Shown piece after piece: positions 14,561-21,028 of a stretch of 23,980 nucleotides of DNA. Numbering within the stretch: position 1 is the stretch's first letter; each line of letters opens with the position of its first letter. A program made the translations under genes and the position numbers. A model generated the notes under the pieces. It made no database searches and was not told the DNA's origin. It saw only the letters and a list, made by a program, of their open reading frames with translations. The DNA comes from FEN-1219 sp035644475 (lineage in GTDB: Bacteria; Pseudomonadota; Gammaproteobacteria; Steroidobacterales; Rariloculaceae). The stretch covers positions 1 to 23,980 of the forward strand of contig DASQOL010000185.1 in the NCBI GenBank assembly GCA_035644475.1, given 5' to 3'.

Positions 14561-15393
14561 GGATTCAAACGCAACGATTGTTCTCTTTCACTTTGGCTGC
14601 GCTGCTCGGCGCCGCGGGCTCGGCTGCGCAAGCGCAGATCAAGGTCCCGCTCAGCAACCCGTCGCGACCAGTGACGCTCGAGGTGAAAATCGGCATGGGC
14701 GACGTCCACGTCAAGGCGTACGACGGCAAGGAGGTTCTCGTCGCCGCCGGCGACGACGACAACGGCTTCAACCGCGACAACGACGACGACCGCAACGGCC
14801 ACGAGCGCGAAGGCCTGCACCGGATCCCGAACACGTCGGCCGGGCTCACGGTCGAGGAAAACGACAACGTCGTCACCGTGTCGACGGACTTCTCGCGTCA
14901 CCATTCGGATCTGACGATCTCCGTGCCGCGCCAGACGTCGGTGCACGCCAAGACGATGGGCGGCAACGGCGACTTGACGGTCACCGGCGTAACCGGCGAG
15001 CACGAGCTGTCGAACATCAACGGCGACGTGAGGGCAACCGATATCTCGGGCACGATCGTGGCCGCCACGAACAACGGCGATATCGACGTGTCGATGACGG
15101 CGATCACCGCCGGCAAGGCCCTGTCGTTTTCCTCGTTCAACGGCGACATCGAGGTCACGTTGCCTGCGACCGTGAAGGCGGACGTGGTCGTAACCAGCTC
15201 GCAGGGCGACGTCTGGACCGACTTCGACGTCACCATGCAGTCGCAGCCGCCCGTCGTCGAGAACGAAAACGGCGGCGGCGGCCGCTATCGGGTGAGGATG
15301 CAACGCGAGATGCGCGGCACGATCGGCGGCGGCGGGCCCGAGCTGCGCTTCAAGACGTTCAACGGCGACATCACGCTGCGCAAGCGCAAGTGA
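14557..15393 (+). CDS. Exported DUF4097-type beta-repeat protein, second copy
   Basis: A 278-residue exported paralogue of the upstream gene. The signal peptide ends near residue 27 (GSAAQAQ). An acidic insert (DDDNGFNRDNDDDRNG, about residues 67-82) could bind cations. The solenoid-like strands follow: LTVTGVTGEHELSNINGDVR, IVAATNNGDIDVSM, FSSFNGDIEVTLP, TSSQGDVWTDFDV and FKTFNGDITLRKRK. Its ATG overlaps the stop of the first copy (ATGA), so the two are translationally coupled and may act together in the periplasm or at the surface. The pair is the probable output of the ECF sigma/anti-sigma pair. The gene ends 12 bases from the convergent permease gene. Confidence 0.8.
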   Translation: MRIQTQRLFSFTLAALLGAAGSAAQAQIKVPLSNPSRPVTLEVKIGMGDVHVKAYDGKEVLVAAGDDDNGFNRDNDDDRNGHEREGLHRIPNTSAGLTVEENDNVVTVSTDFSRHHSDLTISVPRQTSVHAKTMGGNGDLTVTGVTGEHELSNINGDVRATDISGTIVAATNNGDIDVSMTAITAGKALSFSSFNGDIEVTLPATVKADVVVTSSQGDVWTDFDVTMQSQPPVVENENGGGGRYRVRMQREMRGTIGGGGPELRFKTFNGDITLRKRK

Positions 15394-15405
15394 TCCGGCG
15401 CGGAG

Positions 15406-17925
15406 CTACTCGTGGCGCAGCACGTCGGCGGGCTTGAGCCGCGCGGCGCGCCACGTTTGGCTCCCGACCGCGAGCCAGGCGATCGCGACGGTCACCACGA
15501 GCGAGGCGACGAACGGCAGCGGCGTGATGGGAATCGGGTTCAGGAACTGTTTGAGATACACGCGCGCCGCGACGAACCCAAGCGGCCAAGCGAGCAGGTT
15601 CGCAATGATCACGGGCTTCGAGAAGCTCGTCAGCAAGAGCCGGAGCACCTGCGGCGTGCTCGCCCCGAGCGTCTTGCGAAGACCGATCTCGGGGCGGCGG
15701 CGGGCCGTGACGAGCGCGGCCATGCCGAATAGACCCGCCACCGAGATCGCGAACGCCATCAGCGCGAGCAAACCGAACAGCCTGTTGGTCCTCACGAACT
15801 GCGAGTACGCCTGATTGAAAATGTCGTCCATGAACCGCCGGCTGAATGCGACGTTCGGCGCGAGCCGCCGCCAGAGCGCGTCGATCTCGGCGAGCGCTCC
15901 GGAGACGTTGCTCCTCGAGATCCGTGCGACGGTGTACGGTGCCGTAGGATTCAGCTGGTAGACAGCCGCTCTCGCATCGGCGAAGCCCCAATAACTGAAC
16001 GCGCGATCCTCGACGACACCCACGATCCGCCAAGTCACCGGCTCCTTCGGGGGATCATTCGACCCCGGCGGTAAGTTCTGGAGCTGGTAAACGGCGTTGC
16101 CGACGGCCGCCTCGGGCGTCGCGTAACCGAGCTCGCCTGCGAATGCGCGGTCGACGACGACCTTCGTCTCGGAGCCCGGCGTCGGAGCGACCGGCGCGCC
16201 GGGCGGCGGCAGATCCGTCGCGTCGAACAGCCGACCGGCGAGCCGGTCGATGCCGAAAACGTCGGAGAAGTCGAGACCGACCCTGCGCATGAGGATGCGA
16301 TGCTGCGGGCTCGTGGGATCGGTCGAGCCGTTCACCATCGACACCATCGTCATTTCCCACGGCACGAACGCGACTTCGGTAACGCCCGTCACGCCGGGCA
16401 CGCGCGCGAGCTCGGCGCGCAAGGTCGCCGCCTCGACCTTGGTGACGGTGGGGTTCTCGATCACCATCAACGGGTCCTCCGCCACGCCGAGACCGCTGCG
16501 CGCGAGCTCCCTGTTCTGTAGCGTCACGAACGTGACGACGAGCAGCAACAGGCTCGCGATCGCAAATTGCGTACCGACCAGCACGAGCGAGAAGAGCTTC
16601 GAGCCGAGCGCCACGTTCGCCGCCGCGATCGCGTTCGCGGGACGCACGCGCGACAACACGAACGCCGGATAGGCGCCCGCGGCGACCGTGACCGCGACGA
16701 CTACGCCCAAGAGGAACGGCCACGCGCGCCAGCTCGCGAACAACGTGGGCGCGAGGTTGATGTCGAGCAACGCGCGCATGACCGGCCCGCCGAGCAGGAA
16801 CGCCGCGACGGCGAGGACGAGCGCACCCGCGGTCAACAGACCGGCCTCTATCAGGCTTTGGAGCAACACCTGCTTCGGCGCGGCCCCGATCGCCTTGCGC
16901 ACGCCGATCTCGCGGGCGCGGCGGCTCGCGCGCGCCGTGGCGAGGTTCGCATAGTTCACGCACGCAACCGCGAGCACCAACGTGCCGAGCACGAGCAGCA
17001 GGCCGCCGAACGACAGGCCCGTGCCGTACATATCGCCTTGAGTCAGGAGCTCGTGCAGCGGCATGACGCCGAACGAGTATTCGGCGGCGCCTTGCAGGCG
17101 GTCGGGCGGAACATGCCGCTGCACGAAGCCGCCGAGCTGCGACCGCAAGGCCTGCGCCGAAAGACCGCGCTCCGGCAGCACGACGTAAGTCGTCGCGTTG
17201 GAGCTGAACCAACTCTCGGCCTGGAGTTTGCGCTGCTGCGGCTGCATCGTCGTCGCGAGCACGGCCTCGCGCACGTCCAAGGACACGAGCGCATCGAACT
17301 TGAGTCTCGCGGACGGCGTCTCATGGCCCATGTGCGACGGGTTGGGCAGCGGCGCCAGCACGCCCGTCACCGTCGCCTCGACGGCGTTCTGCAAGACCAC
17401 ATGCTGGCCTAGCGGATTCTTTTCGTCGAACAGCTTGCGCGCGTATTCCTGCGTGAGGACTACGCTGCCCGGCGACCGCAGCGCGCTTGCCGCGTCGCCC
17501 GCGACGAAGCGCAGCGGGAAGATTTCGAAAAACTCCGGATCGACGCCGACGGCCGTGAACTGCTCGGCGTGCTCGCCGCTCGCGATCATCATCTTGGTGA
17601 AGAACTGGATCGACAGCGCGCGGGCGATCTTCTCGATCGCCGGGAAGTCTTCCCGCAAGTAAGCCGCAGCTTGCTCAGGGACCGATACGTTGACGCCGGC
17701 AGAGATGCCCGGGAACGGGTTGTCCTTCAGCGTGTAGCTCATCGTCAAGAGATGGATGCGGTCGGCGTTCGGGAACTGCGTATCGGCGCGGTCGAGGTAC
17801 GCGACGTAGGCATACGCCGTAACGATCGCGACGAGGCCGATCGCGAGCGTGAGCATGTTGAGCGCGGCGGTACCGGGGGCGCGCCGCAGATTCCGCAACG
17901 CGATCGCGACGTAGTGTCCCAGCAT
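15406..17925 (-). CDS. MacB/FtsX-type ABC transporter permease (large, two-module)
   Basis: An 839-residue inner-membrane protein with two MacB_PCD plus FtsX modules in tandem. An N-terminal helix (LNMLTLAIGLVAIVTAYAYV) is followed by a periplasmic domain (PGSVVLTQEYARKLF, NPLGQHV), then the first FtsX block with VNYANLATARASRRAREIGV and RKAIGAAPKQVL. A second periplasmic domain (VVVDRAFAGELGY, WRIVGVVEDRAF) precedes the final FtsX block with RRRPEIGLRKTLGASTPQVL, then two C-terminal helices. The REIGVRKAIGA and PEIGLRKTLGA segments are the coupling helices of this family. Proteins of this form work with a separate MacB/LolD-like ATPase in lipoprotein, peptide or stress-related transport. No ATPase gene is adjacent in the window. 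A GGGGGA site precedes the start. Confidence 0.88.
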   Translation of the reverse strand: MLGHYVAIALRNLRRAPGTAALNMLTLAIGLVAIVTAYAYVAYLDRADTQFPNADRIHLLTMSYTLKDNPFPGISAGVNVSVPEQAAAYLREDFPAIEKIARALSIQFFTKMMIASGEHAEQFTAVGVDPEFFEIFPLRFVAGDAASALRSPGSVVLTQEYARKLFDEKNPLGQHVVLQNAVEATVTGVLAPLPNPSHMGHETPSARLKFDALVSLDVREAVLATTMQPQQRKLQAESWFSSNATTYVVLPERGLSAQALRSQLGGFVQRHVPPDRLQGAAEYSFGVMPLHELLTQGDMYGTGLSFGGLLLVLGTLVLAVACVNYANLATARASRRAREIGVRKAIGAAPKQVLLQSLIEAGLLTAGALVLAVAAFLLGGPVMRALLDINLAPTLFASWRAWPFLLGVVVAVTVAAGAYPAFVLSRVRPANAIAAANVALGSKLFSLVLVGTQFAIASLLLLVVTFVTLQNRELARSGLGVAEDPLMVIENPTVTKVEAATLRAELARVPGVTGVTEVAFVPWEMTMVSMVNGSTDPTSPQHRILMRRVGLDFSDVFGIDRLAGRLFDATDLPPPGAPVAPTPGSETKVVVDRAFAGELGYATPEAAVGNAVYQLQNLPPGSNDPPKEPVTWRIVGVVEDRAFSYWGFADARAAVYQLNPTAPYTVARISRSNVSGALAEIDALWRRLAPNVAFSRRFMDDIFNQAYSQFVRTNRLFGLLALMAFAISVAGLFGMAALVTARRRPEIGLRKTLGASTPQVLRLLLTSFSKPVIIANLLAWPLGFVAARVYLKQFLNPIPITPLPFVASLVVTVAIAWLAVGSQTWRAARLKPADVLRHE

Positions 17926-18052
17926 GCTGTTGGATCCCCCGGGGATTCGCGACCCGACACTCGTCGCGTCTCGAATCTACTGGATGCCGGCGCGATCGCA
18001 AGGGTCGCGCGGGTGTGGCGCGTGGGGCGGTAGGCGGGCCTTCCCCCCTTTC

Positions 18053-18132
18053 AATTAGGGTCAGACCCCAATTCGCGTGGGGTCGTCGCTACGACGTCGG
18101 CGGCAGCAGGCGAATTGGGGTCAGACCCTTAG
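18053..18132. repeat. Pair of inverted GGGTCAGACCC palindromic repeats
   Basis: Copy one (18053-18075, AATTAGGGTCAGACCCCAAT then TCG) and copy two (18111-18132, in inverted orientation) match over 21 bases with two differences, separated by 35 bases. Each core GGGTCAGACCC is itself a palindrome. This is a common short extragenic repeat type of proteobacteria. Copy two contains the stop codon and last codons of the small membrane protein gene on the minus strand. The pair can fold into a larger hairpin and might act as a terminator. Confidence 0.75.
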
Positions 18133-18375
18133 CAGGTAGCCGGCCGCGAGCAAGGCCGCGAACGACAACGCCATCAGCGCGAGGCCGCTGCGGTCGATCA
18201 GGGTGCGATGCGCAGCGGGCCCCAAAAGCCACGCCGAGCCGTCGAGGCTCTCGGTGTACGCCTGAACCTTGTCCGGCCATTTGCGGAAGACCACTCCCGC
18301 AACGTACGAGCAGAACGAAATCGCGACTAGAGCAACGACGGCGCCGATGTCCGGCGACCCCCCGATCTCGACCAT
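18121..18375 (-). CDS. Small two-helix membrane protein
   Basis: A protein of 84 residues with two transmembrane helices (DIGAVVALVAISFCSYVAGV and LALMALSFAALLAAGYLL) joined by a hydrophilic loop of about 25 residues (FRKWPDKVQAYTESLDGSAW). I do not recognise the family. The start at 18375 is preceded by GAGG ten bases upstream, which is acceptable but not strong. The last codons (LRV) and the TGA stop fall inside the GGGTCAGACCC repeat, so the original C-terminus may have been different. It is divergent from the DUF1592 gene, 112 bases apart. Confidence 0.55.
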   Translation of the reverse strand: MVEIGGSPDIGAVVALVAISFCSYVAGVVFRKWPDKVQAYTESLDGSAWLLGPAAHRTLIDRSGLALMALSFAALLAAGYLLRV

Positions 18376-18487
18376 GGTGTTGAAACCTCGCGTGGAAGGA
18401 AGCTGAAGTTTTCTCCGACCGGCATGCTGCCGGACGTGACTTTGTTTTGAGCCTGTAAGATCGCCCTTTTCTGCTATAAGTGCCGTG

Positions 18488-20941
18488 ATGCAAGCCGCGA
18501 AAAGACTGCTTCTCGGGATCGCCGGTGCCGCCGTTGCGGTGGGCGCCGTCACGGGCGGGTGGCAGTATCGCACCAAGCTCGCAGCGAAGCACGCCGAGCA
18601 GAACTGGGCGAGCTTGAAGAGCTACTGCACGGACTGCCACGACGCGGCCGAGGCCGCGGGCAACGTGGTGTTCGAGGGCGTCGCCGCCGGGTCCGTGCCC
18701 GCCAAAGCCAAGACCTTCGAGGCCGCTATCCGCAAGCTGCGCGGTGGGTTGATGCCGCCGCCCGGCAACCCGCGACCCGCGCAGCAAGACATCGACCGGT
18801 TCATCGCCTGGGCCGAGCACGCGATCGACGAGAGCGGCCGCGCCTCTCCGGCCGGCCACGTGCCGATCCAGCGGCTCAACCGGGCGCAGTACGCGGCGAC
18901 CGTCGCCGACCTGCTCGGCGTCGACATCGACGCGACCCAGTACCTGCCGACCGAGGTCGAGGTCGACGGGTTCACCAACATCGCGGCCGCGCTGAGCGTC
19001 TCGCCCACGTTCCTCGACCAATACATCGGCCTCGCGCGCACCGTGGCCCACCGCGCGGTCGGTGAGCCGAATCCGAAGCTCGCGAGCGTGTACTTCCAGC
19101 CGCCCACCGACGACCAGGACGCGTACAAAGACGGCCTGCCGCCCGGCACGCGCGGCGGCATGAGCCTCACGCACACGTTCCCGGCCGACGGCGAGTACCG
19201 GCTCACGATCAGCGATCTCCTCGAGGGCGGTCTCTACCCGGGGCGCACCCTCGAAACCGAGAACACGCTCGTCGTGCTGCTCGACCGCAACGAGGTATTC
19301 CGCGCGAAGCTCGGCGGCGAGGAAGACCTCGCGCTCGTGGACCACGACGGCGCGCCCGGGCGCGCCGAGATCATGAGACGGTTCGCTGGGATCCCCGTGA
19401 AGGTCGCGGCCGGCGTCCACGAGGTCGTCGTCACGTTCATCGAGCGCGGACGGCCCGGCACCGACGAGGCGATCTTCGGCTTCCAGCCCTACGGCGGCTT
19501 CAACTTCCGGGGTCAGATGCGCGTGCCGCGCCTCATCAGCGGTATCGAGATGAAGGGGCCGTTCAATCCCACCGGCGTGTCGCGTACCACGAGCCGCGAC
19601 AAGATCTTCGTCTGCACGCCGGAGACCGCGGAGCAGGAGCGGCCGTGCGCCGAGCGCATCACGGCGAGCCTCGCGCAACGCGCATTCCGCCGCCCCGTGG
19701 ACCGGAGCGACGTCGACCGCTTGATGCCGTTCTACGAGTCGGGCCGGGCGGGCCACGGCTTCGACGCCGGCATCGAGCAGATGGTCACCGCCGTGCTTGC
19801 GAGCCCGGACTTCCTGTATCGCGCGATCGAGCCGCCGCAAACCGGGGCCCCGGGGGGCGGCAAGATTGACGCATTTGCGCTCAGCGACGTCGAGCTCGCG
19901 TCGCGCCTGTCCTTCTTTCTATGGAGCCAGGGGCCGGACGACGAGCTGCTCGATCTCGCGGCGAAGGGCAAGCTCCACGACGACGCGACGCTCGCGAAGC
20001 AGGTCGCGCGCATGCTCGCCGACCCGCGCGCGGGCACGCTCGTCACGAACTTCGCGCTCAAGTGGCTGAACTTGGACGAGCTCGACGCGGTTGACCCCGA
20101 CAACCGCCTGTTCCCCGAGTTCAGCGACGAGCTGCGCGACGACTTCGCCACCGAGATCGACGAGTTCGTGCGCAGCGTGCTGCTCGAGCCGAAGGACGTG
20201 CGCGCGCTCCTGACGGCCGACTACACGTTCTTGAACGAGCGGCTCGCGCGCCACTACGGCATCACGTCGGTTCGCGGCCCGCAGTTCCGGCGCGTGACGC
20301 TGAAAGACCCGGCGCGTTTCGGCCTGCTCGGCAAGGGCGCGGTGCTGTTGCGCACGTCGTACGGCGACCGCACGTCGCCGGTGCTGCGCGGCGCGTGGGT
20401 GCTCGACAAGCTCATGGGCACGCCGCCGACGCCGCCGCCGCCGAACGTCGTCACCGACTTGAGCACGCCCGCCGGCGAGAAGCCGAAGACGCTGCGCGCG
20501 CGGCTCGAGAGCCATCGCGCGGCGCCGAATTGCAAGGCGTGCCACGGCGTCATCGACCCGTACGGGCTCGCGCTCGAGAACTACACCGTCACCGGCCAGT
20601 GGCGCGACGTCGACAGGCTCGCCGACGCCCCGATCGACGCGCGCACCGAGCTGTCTAACGGCGCGGCAGTGAACGGCCCCGTCGAGCTCCGGCAGGCGCT
20701 GCTCGCACGCCCCGACCAGTTCGTGCAGGCGCTGACGATCAAGCTCACGATGTACGCGCTCGGCCGCGAGCTCGAGTACCAAGACATGCCGCAGGTGCGC
20801 GGGATCGTGCACGCCGCCGCGAAACGTGATTATCGTTTCGCGGCGCTCGTCGAAGGCATCGTGCAGAGCGACGCGTTCCGCATGCAGGCCCCGCCGAGCG
20901 AGAAGGCCCCCACCGCCACCGTCGCCTCCGCCGAAAAATAG
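18488..20941 (+). CDS. DUF1587/1595/1592/1588/1585 multidomain protein with heme c motifs
   Basis: An exported 817-residue protein. An N-terminal hydrophobic segment (about residues 7-23) precedes a CxxCH motif (CTDCH, 47-51) of a cytochrome c-like (PSD1-type) domain. Then follow DUF1587 (RLNRAQYAATVADLLGVD), DUF1595 (SLAQRAFRRPVDRSDVDRL), DUF1592 (LASRLSFFLWSQGPDDELLD), DUF1588 (GKGAVLLRTSYGDRTSPVLR and the second CKACH motif with GVIDPYGLALENY) and DUF1585 (KLTMYALGRELEY). This domain order is known from planctomycetes and marine proteobacteria. The function is unproven; a periplasmic redox role in polymer or carbohydrate use has been suggested from context in other genomes. Its stop codon and last residues (AEK) come from a repeat. 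ATG at 18488 is preferred to the GTG just before it; no clear ribosome-binding site is seen. Confidence 0.85.
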   Translation: MQAAKRLLLGIAGAAVAVGAVTGGWQYRTKLAAKHAEQNWASLKSYCTDCHDAAEAAGNVVFEGVAAGSVPAKAKTFEAAIRKLRGGLMPPPGNPRPAQQDIDRFIAWAEHAIDESGRASPAGHVPIQRLNRAQYAATVADLLGVDIDATQYLPTEVEVDGFTNIAAALSVSPTFLDQYIGLARTVAHRAVGEPNPKLASVYFQPPTDDQDAYKDGLPPGTRGGMSLTHTFPADGEYRLTISDLLEGGLYPGRTLETENTLVVLLDRNEVFRAKLGGEEDLALVDHDGAPGRAEIMRRFAGIPVKVAAGVHEVVVTFIERGRPGTDEAIFGFQPYGGFNFRGQMRVPRLISGIEMKGPFNPTGVSRTTSRDKIFVCTPETAEQERPCAERITASLAQRAFRRPVDRSDVDRLMPFYESGRAGHGFDAGIEQMVTAVLASPDFLYRAIEPPQTGAPGGGKIDAFALSDVELASRLSFFLWSQGPDDELLDLAAKGKLHDDATLAKQVARMLADPRAGTLVTNFALKWLNLDELDAVDPDNRLFPEFSDELRDDFATEIDEFVRSVLLEPKDVRALLTADYTFLNERLARHYGITSVRGPQFRRVTLKDPARFGLLGKGAVLLRTSYGDRTSPVLRGAWVLDKLMGTPPTPPPPNVVTDLSTPAGEKPKTLRARLESHRAAPNCKACHGVIDPYGLALENYTVTGQWRDVDRLADAPIDARTELSNGAAVNGPVELRQALLARPDQFVQALTIKLTMYALGRELEYQDMPQVRGIVHAAAKRDYRFAALVEGIVQSDAFRMQAPPSEKAPTATVASAEK

Positions 20942-21028
20942 GGACATGTTGGATTTTTCGGCCGTGATCCCGGCGAAGCCACAGACGTCGCTGCTGCCGA
21001 AAAATCCAACATGTCCCTATTTTTCGGC
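20930..21028. repeat. Perfect 33-bp inverted repeat between convergent genes
   Basis: Positions 20930-20962 and 20996-21028 are exact inverted copies (33 of 33 bases), separated by 33 bases. Each copy begins GCCGAAAAATAGGGACATGT when read toward the centre and has terminal GCCGAAAAAT/ATTTTTCGGC that can pair within a copy. The left arm carries the TAG stop of the DUF1592-type gene, the right arm the TAG stop of the giant surface protein gene. It may terminate both transcripts. No transposase is present. Confidence 0.85.

Noticed and set aside
18089..19840. A 583-codon open frame on the minus strand
   Set aside because: It is antisense to the DUF1592-type gene, which has clear domain motifs; the translation is low-complexity Arg/Ala/Gly/Val/Asp.
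20528..20541. TGGCACG and TTGCA words together on the minus strand
   Set aside because: The spacing between the elements is two bases instead of four, and the site is inside the coding region around the CKACH motif.
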